Notes: a model not told the origin generated them from the sequence alone. DNA of 64,000 nucleotides from Rhodocista pekingensis (GCF_042665545.1 NZ_JBHTCM010000025.1:62001-126000); one strand, 5' to 3'. Positions 17,274 through 26,055 are shown, counted from the first letter of the stretch. Program-made: numbers and translations.

Positions 17274-18092
17274 TCAGATCGCCGTCCAGCCACCGTCCAC
17301 CACGAGGTCGGAACCGGTCATGTAGCGCGCGGCCGGGCTGGCGAGGTAGAGGACCGGCCCGACATAGTCGGCCGGATCGGCCATGCGCCCGATCGGGATG
17401 CGGCCCGTATAGGCGGCCAGGAAGGCCGGGTCCTGGTGGTTGAAGACGCCGGCCAGGACCAGCGTGTTCACCCGCACGCCCTTGCGCCCCCAGTAGGCCG
17501 CCAGATACCGCGTCAGGTTGTGCAGGGCCGATTTGGAGGTCGAATAGGCCACCGGCTTGTAGAAGACCTCCCCGCGGTCGCGCCGGTAGGCGTAGATCTC
17601 CTGGTCCGGCGAGACGACGCCGTAGATCGAGCTGACATTGACGACGGAGCCGCGGCCGGCCTCGGCCATCGCCCCGCCGAACACCTGGCAGCAGAGGAAG
17701 ACGCCTTTCACGTTGACCGCCATCACGCGGTCGAAGGAGGCCTCGGGGTAGTCCTCGAACGGCCCGGTCTCGGCCGCCGCCGGAACGTCGGGCGGGGTGT
17801 CGATGCCGGCATTGTTGATCAGCACGGTGGGCGTTCCGAAGCGCGCCCGGACCTGCGCCAGCACCGCTTCCAGGGCGGCCCGGTCGGTCACGTCGGCCGC
17901 CACCGGCAGCAGCCGGTCCGAGGCGGCCAGCGCCCCCAGGCGGCGGGCCAGCAGGTCCGGATCGACGCCCCGGTCCAGGGCCACCACCCGCGCCCCGCGC
18001 TCCAGGAACGCCGCCGCATAGGCGCCGCCGAGCTGTCCGGCCGCGCCGGTGACGACGACGGTCTCCTGCGACACGTCGAAAACCGGGTCCAT
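17274..18092 (-). CDS. Short-chain dehydrogenase/reductase, nonulosonate-locus type
   Basis: 272 residues. The glycine-rich motif VVVTGAAGQLGGAY is at the N-terminus, NNAGIDTPPD is in the middle, and the catalytic serine is in NVSSIYGVVSPDQ. The YxxxK is in AYSTSKSALHN, and the C-terminus GSDLVVDGGWT is typical. GGAG lies upstream of the chosen ATG. The SSIYGVVSP stretch resembles SDRs annotated as oxidoreductases next to sialic/legionaminic acid genes such as ptmA of Campylobacter, but that is recall rather than alignment. It lies 50 bases downstream of the transketolase gene. It probably reduces or oxidises a keto-sugar intermediate. Confidence 0.85.
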   Translation of the reverse strand: MDPVFDVSQETVVVTGAAGQLGGAYAAAFLERGARVVALDRGVDPDLLARRLGALAASDRLLPVAADVTDRAALEAVLAQVRARFGTPTVLINNAGIDTPPDVPAAAETGPFEDYPEASFDRVMAVNVKGVFLCCQVFGGAMAEAGRGSVVNVSSIYGVVSPDQEIYAYRRDRGEVFYKPVAYSTSKSALHNLTRYLAAYWGRKGVRVNTLVLAGVFNHQDPAFLAAYTGRIPIGRMADPADYVGPVLYLASPAARYMTGSDLVVDGGWTAI

Positions 18093-18142
18093 GGGTCTCC
18101 TCTCCCCTGTCCTGTCCGGGGCATCTGCCACTGCGGGCGCCG

Positions 18143-20059
18143 TCACGGCCGCAGCCGGGCGAGGATGCCCGCGGCCAGGGAGTCGCGGTCCAGCCCGTGG
18201 GCCTTCAGCACCTCGTCGTTGCGGCCGCAGTCCGGCAGCCGCTCGACGCAGAAGCGCAGCAGCGGTGGGCTGCCGGACCGGGCTGCCAGCGCTTCGGCGA
18301 TGCGGTCGCCCTGGCCGCCGATGCGGAAATGGTTGTCGATGGAGACGACCAGCGGCAGCCCCGCCAGCGTCTCCGCCAGCCAGCCGGGGTCCACCCGGTT
18401 CAGCCAGGGCAGGTCGATCAGGGCGAGCCGCAGCCCCTGCTCCCGCTCCAGCCGGTCCAGGGCGTGCCAGGCTTCCGTCAGCATGACGGGGCCGTAGGCG
18501 ATCACGGCGCCATCGCGTCCCGGCCGCAGCACGGTTCCCCGCCCCGGCTCCGGTGTCCAGCCGTCCGGCAGGGCGAAGGGCACGTCACAGGGGATCGAGA
18601 CCAGCCGCAGGTAGCTGGCCGCCGGGGCCGCTTCCAGGCACCAGCGCAGCAGCGGCCCCACCGCCGCGGGACAGGACGGTTCGACCATGGTCAGGCCCGG
18701 CATCGCGCCCATGGCGGCGAGGTCGCGCACCGACTGGTGCGAGTGGCCCGGCCCCGCCGGCAGCAGTCCGGCGAGCGACCCGACGAAGACGATCCGCTTT
18801 CCTTCGGAACAGGCGTTGTAGATCTGCTCGTTCGGCCGCGCGGTGAGGAAGCAGGCGAAGGAATGGACGACCGGCAGCAGCCCGGCCAGGGCCATGCCGC
18901 TGGCCTGGGAGACCATGTCCTGTTCGGCGATGCCGCATTCGATGAAGCGGTCCGGGAACCGGTCGCGGAAGGGGATCAGCCCCGTATCCAGGATCAGGTC
19001 GGCATCCAGCGCCACCAGATGCGGGAGGCGCCCGGCCGCGTCCAGCAGCGCCTCGGTGTAGGCGGGGATCAGGCGCACGCCGGGCGGCGCGGCCGTCGCC
19101 GGCACGGTCTCCGCCTCCAGCACCAGCGGGGCGGCGCCGGCGGCGGCGAGTCGGCCATTGATCCGGTCCGCCAGTTCCTGCGTCGCGCGGGCGTAGTCGG
19201 GCCGCGACGGGGCGCCGCTGTGGAACCTGTAGAACTCCTGCTCCGGGGGCAGGGCCGTATGCTCCATGAAGGAGACGCCCCTGCCCTTCACCGTGTCGGC
19301 GATCAGGACGCGCGGTCCCGGCAGAGCCAGCAGCGCGTCCAGGGCGGCCGCCACCGCGGGGATGTCATGCCCGTCCGCCCGCAGCACGGACCAGCCGAAG
19401 GCGCGGAACTTCGCCTCCAGATCGCCCAGGTCGCTGACCCGGCGCACGAAGGTGTCGGACTGGAGCTTGTTGTGGTCCACGATGGCGACGATCCCGTCGC
19501 TGTGCCGGTTCGCCGCCGAGACGAGCGATTCCCAGACCTGCCCCTCCTGCAACTCGCCGTCGCCGGTCAGCACGAAAAGCCGCCGCGGCGGGCGGCCGGC
19601 CACGCGGTCGGCCTCGGCCATCCCCTTGGCCTTGGAGATGCCCATGCCCAGGGAGCCGGTGTTCGCCACCATGCCGGGGATGGCGACGTCGGGATGTCCC
19701 GGCAGCCCGCCCAGCCGGCGCAGCCCGTGGATCTTCTCGAACGGAAGCGTGCCCAGCGCCGTCAGCACGGCATAGAGGCCGGGCGCGTCATGCCCCTTGG
19801 AGGAGAAGTAGAGGTCGTGTCCCGGCCGCAGGACGCAGAGGTGCAGCCAGGAGACGATGTCCAGGCTGGAGAAGCTGCTGCCGATATGGCCCGAGCCGGC
19901 CCGGGTGATCATGTAGAGCGTGTTCAGCCGGCACAGATCCGCGAACAGGGCGGCGCGCTCCGGCGGGGCCAGCGGCAGGTCCAGCAGGCGGCGGAACTCC
20001 GCCTGCGGCACATGGAACAGGGCGCCGGCTTCGTTCGAGAGGGTGATCTGCTCGCCCAT
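18143..20059 (-). CDS. Transketolase (full-length, pathway-specific)
   Basis: 638 residues with both halves. The N-terminal TPP domain has ITRAGSGHIGSSFSSLDI and the GDG...N motif GDGELQEGQVWESL...VDHNKLQ. The pyrimidine domain has LDADLILDTGLIPF, and FIECGIAEQDMVSQASGMAL carries the catalytic Glu. A C-terminal domain follows. It is embedded between the CMP-sugar synthetase (21 bases upstream) and the SDR, so it is probably not the housekeeping enzyme. Transketolase moves a two-carbon ketol unit, and here could build or shorten the sugar aldehyde used by the NeuB-like synthase. No standard nonulosonate pathway I know requires it. Family secure; role inferred. Confidence 0.9.
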   Translation of the reverse strand: MGEQITLSNEAGALFHVPQAEFRRLLDLPLAPPERAALFADLCRLNTLYMITRAGSGHIGSSFSSLDIVSWLHLCVLRPGHDLYFSSKGHDAPGLYAVLTALGTLPFEKIHGLRRLGGLPGHPDVAIPGMVANTGSLGMGISKAKGMAEADRVAGRPPRRLFVLTGDGELQEGQVWESLVSAANRHSDGIVAIVDHNKLQSDTFVRRVSDLGDLEAKFRAFGWSVLRADGHDIPAVAAALDALLALPGPRVLIADTVKGRGVSFMEHTALPPEQEFYRFHSGAPSRPDYARATQELADRINGRLAAAGAAPLVLEAETVPATAAPPGVRLIPAYTEALLDAAGRLPHLVALDADLILDTGLIPFRDRFPDRFIECGIAEQDMVSQASGMALAGLLPVVHSFACFLTARPNEQIYNACSEGKRIVFVGSLAGLLPAGPGHSHQSVRDLAAMGAMPGLTMVEPSCPAAVGPLLRWCLEAAPAASYLRLVSIPCDVPFALPDGWTPEPGRGTVLRPGRDGAVIAYGPVMLTEAWHALDRLEREQGLRLALIDLPWLNRVDPGWLAETLAGLPLVVSIDNHFRIGGQGDRIAEALAARSGSPPLLRFCVERLPDCGRNDEVLKAHGLDRDSLAAGILARLRP

Positions 20060-20080
20060 GGGGCCGTCTCCGTACCGTCG

Positions 20081-20869
20081 TCAGGGATGCCCGGCCGGGT
20101 CGAGCGGACCGTAGGGCGGCTGCGTCACCGCCGGCAGGCGGGCGGCATCCCGGGCGAGAAGGGTTTCCGCGTAGACCCAGTCGTAGTCGTCGTTCACGTC
20201 CAGCCCCTCCTGTCCCTCGGTCAGGAAGGGGACGATGGTACTGCCGGCGATGGTGCCGCCCTCCAGGGCCACCCGGCTCCAGGCGATCTCCAGGCTGGCG
20301 TTCTGCACATGGACGGTGGGCAGGGCGGCGTACTGGCTGCTGTGCCAGGGCTGCTCCTCCGGCGTCAGCGGCAGCAGCGGCAGCAGGCGGTCGCCGCGGA
20401 TGACCCACATCTTACCGGGATGCTGTCTGCATTTCTCCACGGCCCGCAGGCTGTCCACCCCGGCCTGGGAGCGGAAGCGGTCCCAGGCGCGCCGGATCGT
20501 GCCGGGCAGGCGGAAGGGGCTGGTCGGGCGCAGGATGCTGAAGCAGTCGAAGGTGCGGCCTCCGTCCCGCAGCCGCTCCAGCGTATGGCGGACCCATTCA
20601 ATGTCGGGCGAGCGGTCGCCGGCGATTGCCGGCGGGCGGAGGAACGGGACCTCCGCCCCGTAATGGCGGGCGATGTCGGCATAGTGCGCATCGTCGGTGG
20701 AGACGATGACGGCGTCGAACACGCCGCTGTCGCGCGCTGCGGCGATGCTGTAGGCGATCAGCGGGTGGCCCCCCAGCAGCCGGATGTTCTTGTGTGGCAC
20801 GCGCTTGGAGCCCGAGCGCGCCGGGATGAGCGCGACGACGCTGGGGCCGGCGGGATCGGCGGGGCTCAT
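20081..20869 (-). CDS. CMP-sugar synthetase, acylneuraminate cytidylyltransferase family
   Basis: 262 residues. The signature ALIPARSGSKRVPHKNIRLLGGHPLI is complete, followed by IVSTDDAHYADIA, CFSILRPTSPFR and the metal-binding region near GLDVNDDYDW. It activates a nonulosonic or related ulosonic acid as the CMP derivative, the donor used by Maf-type or other transferases. The ATG overlaps the TGA of the aldehyde dehydrogenase gene (ATGA), showing translational coupling. The sequence cannot tell CMP-Neu5Ac, CMP-legionaminic, CMP-pseudaminic or other products apart. Confidence 0.9.
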   Translation of the reverse strand: MSPADPAGPSVVALIPARSGSKRVPHKNIRLLGGHPLIAYSIAAARDSGVFDAVIVSTDDAHYADIARHYGAEVPFLRPPAIAGDRSPDIEWVRHTLERLRDGGRTFDCFSILRPTSPFRLPGTIRRAWDRFRSQAGVDSLRAVEKCRQHPGKMWVIRGDRLLPLLPLTPEEQPWHSSQYAALPTVHVQNASLEIAWSRVALEGGTIAGSTIVPFLTEGQEGLDVNDDYDWVYAETLLARDAARLPAVTQPPYGPLDPAGHP

Positions 20870-22338
20870 AGCCTGTCCTGATCGACGACGAGGGAGATGG
20901 TCTTCAGCTCGCTGTACACGTCCAGCGCCTCCGTCCCCGGCTCGCGGCTGCCGTTGCCGGACAGGCCGAAGCCGCCGAAGGGCATCTGCGGTTCGCTGCC
21001 GAAGGTGCCGATGTTGGCGTTGGCGACGCCGGCGCGCACCCGCTGGCAGAAGGCGAGCGCCCGGTCCAGGCTGCGCGTGTGGATGGCGGCGGTGAGGCCG
21101 TAGGCCGTGCGGTTCGCCAGATCCAGTGCCTCCTGGAAATCCGCGACACGGTAGAGCGCCGTGATCGGGCCGAACAGCTCGCAGTCCGACAGGGGATGCT
21201 CCGGGGCCAGCCCCTCCAGCACGGTCGGGGCGAGATAGCAGCCGGCGGCGTGGCCGGGCCCGGTCAGGCGGTGCCCGCCGGTCAGCACCCGCGCTCCCGC
21301 CTGCCTGGCTTCATCCAGGCGTGCCAGCATGGTGGCGAGCTGACGTGCATTGATGACAGGGCCGAGATCGTCCGCATCCGTGACGCCCAGGCGCAGGGAC
21401 CCTGCCCGCGCGACGAAGCGGTCGCGGAAAGCCTCGTACACCCCGTCCATGACGATCAGGCGGCTGCCGGCGGCGCAGCGCTGGCCGGCATTGCTGAAGG
21501 CGGACAGCGCGGCCCAGTGGACGGCCTTGTCCAGATCGGCGTCGTCGCAGACGACAAAGGCGTTCTTGCCGCCCAGCTCCAGCGAGACGCGGGCCAGCCG
21601 CCGCCCCGCGGCTTCCGCGATCCAGCGCCCGACGGCGGTGGAGCCGGTGAAGCTGATGACGCCGACATCGGGATGCCCGACCAGGGCCGCCCCGGCCTCG
21701 GCCCCCAGCCCCTGCACCACGTTCAGCACGTCCGGCGGCAGGCCCGCCGCCTCGGCGATCCGGGCGATCCGCAGGGCCAGCAGGGGCGCGTCCTCCGACG
21801 CCTTCAGCACCGCGGCATTGCCGCAGAGCAGGGCGGGAAACACCTTCCAGGCGATGTTGGCGATCGGGGTGTTGGCCGGAACGATCAGGCCGGCGACGCC
21901 GATCGGCTGCCGCACCGTGCCCGAATAGCGCCCGGGCATGGCGCTGGAGAGGGTGCGGCCATAGAGGCGCAGCCCTTCCCCCGCCCAGAAATCGCCCTGG
22001 AGCAGGGCGCCGGCCGTCTCCCCCCGGGCGTCCTTGGGCGGCTTGCCGGTCTCCAGCGCCACCAGATCGGCCAGATCGTCCCGCGCGTCCCGCAGGGCCG
22101 CCACCACGCCGCGCAGGATGTCGCCGCGCCGGACCGGCGTCAGCGCCGCCCAGGCCGGCTGGGCGGCGGCGGCGGCGGCCACCGCGGTGCCGACATCGGC
22201 CGCCGTGGAGAGTGCGAAACGCGACAGCAGCCGCCCGTCGTGCGGGGCCAGCTTGTCGCCCCAGCGATCCGCCTGCGGCGGGTGGGCGGCACCGGCGTAC
22301 CAGTTGGGAACCAGTTCTGGGTGTTCGACGGAGGACAT
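20866..22338 (-). CDS. Aldehyde dehydrogenase (NAD(P)-dependent), first gene of ulosonate operon
   Basis: About 490 residues. Motifs in order: GLIVPANTPIANIAWKVFPAL, VISFTGSTAVGRWI (cofactor loop), the general base in VSLELGGKNAFVV, and the catalytic cysteine in SNAGQRCAAGSR. MPFGGFGLSGNGSREPG is near the C-terminus. The preferred ATG is at 22338. It is divergent from the Maf gene (185 bases between starts) and coupled by a 4-base overlap to the CMP-sugar synthetase. Oxidation of an aldehyde or aldose intermediate, or of a precursor for an acyl substituent, would fit. The substrate is unknown. Confidence 0.88.
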   Translation of the reverse strand: MSSVEHPELVPNWYAGAAHPPQADRWGDKLAPHDGRLLSRFALSTAADVGTAVAAAAAAQPAWAALTPVRRGDILRGVVAALRDARDDLADLVALETGKPPKDARGETAGALLQGDFWAGEGLRLYGRTLSSAMPGRYSGTVRQPIGVAGLIVPANTPIANIAWKVFPALLCGNAAVLKASEDAPLLALRIARIAEAAGLPPDVLNVVQGLGAEAGAALVGHPDVGVISFTGSTAVGRWIAEAAGRRLARVSLELGGKNAFVVCDDADLDKAVHWAALSAFSNAGQRCAAGSRLIVMDGVYEAFRDRFVARAGSLRLGVTDADDLGPVINARQLATMLARLDEARQAGARVLTGGHRLTGPGHAAGCYLAPTVLEGLAPEHPLSDCELFGPITALYRVADFQEALDLANRTAYGLTAAIHTRSLDRALAFCQRVRAGVANANIGTFGSEPQMPFGGFGLSGNGSREPGTEALDVYSELKTISLVVDQDRL

Positions 22339-22523
22339 GGGCAACCGGAAAGACCATGCGGGACCGGGATGGCGGCAGTGTGGGCAAACCCGCCCGCAAA
22401 GGCAATCACGGTCCCGGACAGGCTACTCCCCCCGATGTCACGGCGCCATTCGTCTCTTCTCTCTCCGGGAGCGAGGCATTACCCTGCATCGCGGTGCGAT
22501 CCAGCTTCCGGAGATGTCCGATC

Positions 22524-24566
22524 ATGACCCAGGCCCAACCCTCGCCCAGCACGGCGGTGCCGAAGGAGGCCCAGGATCTGCATCGGAAGAACATGAAGTT
22601 CTTCGGTGACCTGGGCGTTCCGCTGCACGATTTCCTGAAGCGGCACCGGCCGCAGTCCGAGCTGGTCTGGTTTCCCGACGGGGAGGTCAATCTGCGCACG
22701 CCGCAGGGGCTGTTCTACCTGACCGGGGCCCGCGCGGAAGCCGAGGCACAGGTGGCAGCGGCGATCCGGGCGCCGGTCCGGATGTCCTTCGCGCGGCCGG
22801 CGATGCCGACGGAGCGCGACCGGGAAACCTCCCGCGAGGCGCAGGCGAAGGCGGAGTCCGATCCCTGGCCGACGACGCGGTATGACGACAAGGCTGTCGA
22901 TTTCCAGGAGATCGACATGCTGGTCGAGCTTGCCGACGAGCTGGACCGTCAGGGAATCGAACTTTCCCAGCACCCGACCGCCACGACGCCCTATTTCGTG
23001 ACGCTGTTCGGGCTCGGGCTGGGACTGACGCTGAAGCCGATCATCGAGCATTACCGGCCGCGGGTCACGCTGATCTGCGAATGCGACCTGGATCTGATCC
23101 TGGCCTCCACCTACCTGATCGACTGGCCGGGGCTCTTCGATCTGGTCGGGACCTGGGGGGGCAAGTTCGAGCTGTGCCTCGAATCGACCGCGCAGGGCAT
23201 CGACAGCTACCTGACCGACCTGTTCGATTCCGAATGCAGCCTGGGCCTGGACAACATGATCTCGGTCGTCCACCGGCCCTGCCTGCCGGCGATCAAGGTC
23301 GCCGCCGGCGAGTTCCAGAGCGAGAAGTCGGCCCACCATGCCGGTTTCAAGGGCTTCGCCACCGACGAGTACAACATGCTCAAGAACTCCTTCCGCAATC
23401 TGCGGACGGGGAACAAGCGCGTGCTGAACGTCGTGCAGAAGAAGACCGACCTGCCGGTGATCGTCACCGGCAGCGGGCCGTCCATCGAAGGGCTGATCGA
23501 TTTCATCCGCTGGGCCAAGGACCGGGCGATCCTGATTTCCAGCGGGTCATCGCTGGCGATTCTGCTGCGCAACAGCATCGTGCCGGACATCCACTGCAAT
23601 CTGGAGCGGGCCGGCAGCATTCTGACCCGGCACCAGGAACTGGCCGAGAGCTTCGATCTTTCGTCGATCTATGCCGTGATGCCGACCTCGATCTGGCCCG
23701 GGGTGGACAGCTATTTCCGCGATACGGTCTATTTCTTCCGTCAGGTGATGAGCCCGCTCGCCGTCTTCGGCGACCGGGGCGAGGAAATTCTGCTGATGGA
23801 GGGGCCGCAGGTCACCAACACGGCGATCTCCATCGGTGCTCATCTGGGGGCCAGGAAGGTCCTGCTCTGCGGTGTCGATCTGGGGGCTGTGAACCCGCGC
23901 GTGCAGCCCCGCGCGGCACAGGCCTGGCAGGGGCAGCGGCCGCGGCATCTGACGATCCCGGTCCGGGGCAATTTCGGCCGCACGGTCTTCACCGACATGG
24001 CCCTGGTCCGGCAGCGGGTGAATGTCGAGGCCCAGATCCGGTATTTCGATCTGGAGGTTCTCAATCTCAGCAACGGGGTCGCCATCGAAGGCGCCCGGCC
24101 GGCCCGCGCCCAGGATGTGGTGCTGGACGAGCCGAGGATCGACAAGGCCGCCCATGTGCGCGAGTTGATCGAGCAGTTCCCGCACTATCCGCGCGAGCGG
24201 TTCGTCTCGGCGTGGCGCGGTGCGCCGCTGCGGGAGAACATCGCCACGACAATGGGCGAGCTGATCGCCGTGCTGGAGCGTGCGGACGACTGGGACAACG
24301 AGGTGCTGCACCGGATCGAGCAGGCGGTCCGGCTGAGCGGGCGCCATATCCGCGATCAGTTCACGGCGCGGCTACTGCGCGGGACCGTGCATCGGATGGC
24401 GCTGGTGACCAACCTCGTGTTCAACCGGCTGCCGGACGGGGCCGATCGCGTCGGGCTGTTCACGCAGGTCCGCGATATCCTGATCCATGCCTTCCGCAAG
24501 CTGGAGGCGGAGGCCTACGGGCTGGTGGACGAGTTGGAGGCGGAGGACGGCGCCCTCTACGACTGA
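22524..24566 (+). CDS. maf: Motility-associated factor (Maf) flagellin glycosyltransferase
   Basis: 680 residues. Maf proteins transfer CMP-activated nonulosonic acids to serine/threonine of flagellin in the cytoplasm before export. The central MAF/DUF115 domain (about residues 200-450) has PVIVTGSGPSIEGLIDFIRW, ILISSGSSLAILLRN and LCGVDLGAVNPR. Before it comes a helical N-terminal region with ATTPYFVTLFGLGLGL, and a helical C-terminal domain follows. The ATG at 22524 follows a TCCGGAG sequence by about 10 bases. Its position between the ulosonate operon and the flagellin gene strongly suggests that it uses the product of the former on the latter. A short hairpin follows the stop codon. Confidence 0.92.
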   Translation: MTQAQPSPSTAVPKEAQDLHRKNMKFFGDLGVPLHDFLKRHRPQSELVWFPDGEVNLRTPQGLFYLTGARAEAEAQVAAAIRAPVRMSFARPAMPTERDRETSREAQAKAESDPWPTTRYDDKAVDFQEIDMLVELADELDRQGIELSQHPTATTPYFVTLFGLGLGLTLKPIIEHYRPRVTLICECDLDLILASTYLIDWPGLFDLVGTWGGKFELCLESTAQGIDSYLTDLFDSECSLGLDNMISVVHRPCLPAIKVAAGEFQSEKSAHHAGFKGFATDEYNMLKNSFRNLRTGNKRVLNVVQKKTDLPVIVTGSGPSIEGLIDFIRWAKDRAILISSGSSLAILLRNSIVPDIHCNLERAGSILTRHQELAESFDLSSIYAVMPTSIWPGVDSYFRDTVYFFRQVMSPLAVFGDRGEEILLMEGPQVTNTAISIGAHLGARKVLLCGVDLGAVNPRVQPRAAQAWQGQRPRHLTIPVRGNFGRTVFTDMALVRQRVNVEAQIRYFDLEVLNLSNGVAIEGARPARAQDVVLDEPRIDKAAHVRELIEQFPHYPRERFVSAWRGAPLRENIATTMGELIAVLERADDWDNEVLHRIEQAVRLSGRHIRDQFTARLLRGTVHRMALVTNLVFNRLPDGADRVGLFTQVRDILIHAFRKLEAEAYGLVDELEAEDGALYD

Positions 24567-24568
24567 GA

Positions 24569-24586
24569 GGGCGGTGCCGCCCCTTT
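24569..24586 (+). terminator. Weak intrinsic terminator after maf
   Basis: GGGCGG-TG-CCGCCC forms a 6-bp stem with a two-base loop a few bases after the maf stop, followed by CTTT. The stem is strong, but the loop is very short and so is the U-tract. Confidence 0.5.
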
Positions 24587-24760
24587 CCGGGTGCGGGAGC
24601 TGTCCGGACGATCGGAGACGCCCCGCGGGCACTGCACCGGAATGGGGGCAGAGCCCTGCTGACCCGATGGCCAGGGGCGCCCGATGAGTGCGCCGGACTG
24701 CGAACGGAGGATGGTCCCGTGGGGGGCGTGGGGGAACGTTCCGCGGCCGAGCGATGCGGC

Positions 24761-25534
24761 CTATGCCAGGATCGAGACCTTCCGGCCGAGCAGAGAGGTC
24801 AGACCGCCACCGCCGCCGCCAAGGATCTGCAAGGCAACATTTGAACTGGCTGACGTGGATTCCGTCGCGCTCACCTGGGTCAGGAAGCGCTGTGTGAACT
24901 TCTCGACGTAGCCCGGATCCTTGAACTTCGTCAGATCCAGCTTCTTCTCCAGATAGCGCTTCTGCTGGTCGAAATCCTGCATCGCAAAGCTGTCCGGCAG
25001 GTTGAGGCCCTTGCGGACGACGTAGCTCAGCGCCTTGTCGGCCAGGATCTGGGAGACGCTGGTGACGTTGGCGATGTTGCGCTTGAAGTACAGTGCCTCA
25101 CGCAGGCCCGTATTCCCCTCACCAACGGATTTCTCGAAGGTGTTGGTGACGTAGGTGTTGATCAGGCCGTTGACGAAGGACGCGTTCTGGAAAGCTTCCG
25201 GAATCTTGCCGGAGAGGCTGGTCGCCAGCTTGGTGTAGCGGGGATCGACCAGACGGTTGGCGAGCGCCTTGTCCTCCGTGGGATCTTCCGTCAGGAGCTT
25301 ACGCAGGATGCCGGTCTTGCCGATCTCCGACTCCAACTGGAAGGAGGTCAGCACGAACTCCAGCGCCCGGCGGTCCTTGAGGAGAGCTTCCGGGCTGTCG
25401 ATCTTCGCAATGCGGGCCTTGAAGTCGTTGATGGTCTTTTCGACCGTCTTCTGGTCCCGGTAGCGCGTGACGGCTGTATCACCCTGCTTCTTCAGGATGT
25501 TGTAGGTGACCGTCGCTCCGAGACCTTCGTACAT
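24761..25534 (-). CDS. DUF1217 flagellar-cluster protein
   Basis: 257 residues, mostly helical and soluble, with no signal peptide. The N-terminus MYEGLGATVTYNILKKQGD and repeated motifs such as ALEFVLTSFQLESEIGKTGILRKLLTEDP fit the DUF1217 family common in alphaproteobacterial flagellar regions. FVNGLINTYVTNTFEKSVGEGN is also consistent. It follows flaF with four bases between stop and start, so the two form an operon. A run of glycines (GGGGGG) lies near the C-terminus. The function of DUF1217 is not established; genomic context suggests flagellar assembly or filament function. Confidence 0.8.
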   Translation of the reverse strand: MYEGLGATVTYNILKKQGDTAVTRYRDQKTVEKTINDFKARIAKIDSPEALLKDRRALEFVLTSFQLESEIGKTGILRKLLTEDPTEDKALANRLVDPRYTKLATSLSGKIPEAFQNASFVNGLINTYVTNTFEKSVGEGNTGLREALYFKRNIANVTSVSQILADKALSYVVRKGLNLPDSFAMQDFDQQKRYLEKKLDLTKFKDPGYVEKFTQRFLTQVSATESTSASSNVALQILGGGGGGLTSLLGRKVSILA

Positions 25535-25538
25535 GGCA

Positions 25539-25952
25539 TCACACCGCTGTCTGGATCGGCCCCGCACCCTCCGGCGTCGCCGTCGGACTCTGGGATGCCG
25601 ACCGCCGGATCTGGTCAGAAATACCGCCGGCGATTTCCGTGTTCACGTCGATCAACGGATCGACGGGGATATCCTCTTCCATGGCCCGCAGGCTGTAGCG
25701 CATCGACCACATGCCCAGGGTGATCAGGCGCCCCTTCAACTCGTCGGGGAGCGGATTTTCCGGGGTTGCCAAGTCGCTGACCAAGGTCAGCCAGAGCTGG
25801 TGATTCCTGTGAAGTGCCCGGATGCGCGCCGTCGGATCGGATGACGTACCGGCCTGCCGAAGTCCCTGGGTCACGAAACCGAAGGCACGAAGCTCAAGGG
25901 ACTGCGGGGTTTCCTGCGTGGCGGCGCGCTGCTGGTAGCTAGAGATGCTCAT
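25539..25952 (-). CDS. flaF: Flagellar biosynthesis regulator FlaF
   Basis: 137 residues. FlaF is needed for flagellin secretion and synthesis and works against FlbT at the flagellin mRNA in Caulobacter and relatives. The N-terminus SISSYQQRAATQETPQSLELRAFGFVTQGL and the central HRNHQLWLTLVSDLATPENPLPDELKGRLITLGMW pattern are typical of the family. The ATG has GAGGAG six bases upstream, and part of that site lies in a hairpin (25962-25981). An AT-rich inverted repeat (25983-26000) lies further upstream. It is followed closely by the DUF1217 gene and lies downstream of flagellin and its terminator. Confidence 0.9.
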   Translation of the reverse strand: MSISSYQQRAATQETPQSLELRAFGFVTQGLRQAGTSSDPTARIRALHRNHQLWLTLVSDLATPENPLPDELKGRLITLGMWSMRYSLRAMEEDIPVDPLIDVNTEIAGGISDQIRRSASQSPTATPEGAGPIQTAV

Positions 25953-25961
25953 CACCAACTC

Positions 25962-25981
25962 CTCGGTCCTGTCAGACCGAG
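25962..25981 (-). promoter_or_regulatory. Leader hairpin overlapping the flaF Shine-Dalgarno site
   Basis: On the minus strand, CTCGGTC-TGACAG-GACCGAG forms a 7-bp perfect stem. The last GAG of the stem is the first half of the GAGGAG ribosome-binding site six bases before the flaF ATG. Pairing would partly hide the site, so the hairpin could control flaF translation. Confidence 0.55.
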
Positions 25982-25982
25982 C

Positions 25983-26000
25983 TTAGCGCAAATGTGCTAA
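25983..26000 (-). repeat. Inverted repeat in the flaF leader/promoter
   Basis: TTAGCACA-TT-TGCGCTAA on the minus strand is an 8-bp inverted repeat with one mismatch, directly upstream of the hairpin that overlaps the flaF ribosome-binding site. Read on the plus strand it contains CGCAAATG, which is also in the palindrome of the flagellin leader. Confidence 0.5.
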
Positions 26001-26016
26001 CGAAATCGATAGCGAA

Positions 26017-26055
26017 GGGAAAAAGAAAGGAGGCGGCGGCGATGCCGCCGCCTCC
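26017..26055 (-). terminator. Strong intrinsic terminator after flagellin
   Basis: GGAGGCGGCGGC-ATC-GCCGCCGCCTCC on the minus strand gives a 12-bp GC-rich stem with a three-base loop, followed by TTTCTTTTT. It begins about nine bases after the flagellin TAA. It should isolate the highly expressed flagellin message from flaF. Confidence 0.9.

Noticed and set aside
18197..20881. Long plus-strand frame opposite the transketolase and CMP-sugar synthetase
   Set aside because: Both minus-strand genes have all catalytic motifs; the opposing frame is low-complexity Gln/Arg/Gly sequence.
24600..24911. Short plus-strand frames between maf and the DUF1217 gene
   Set aside because: They overlap the 3' end of the DUF1217 gene, lack a family pattern and have no good ribosome-binding site.
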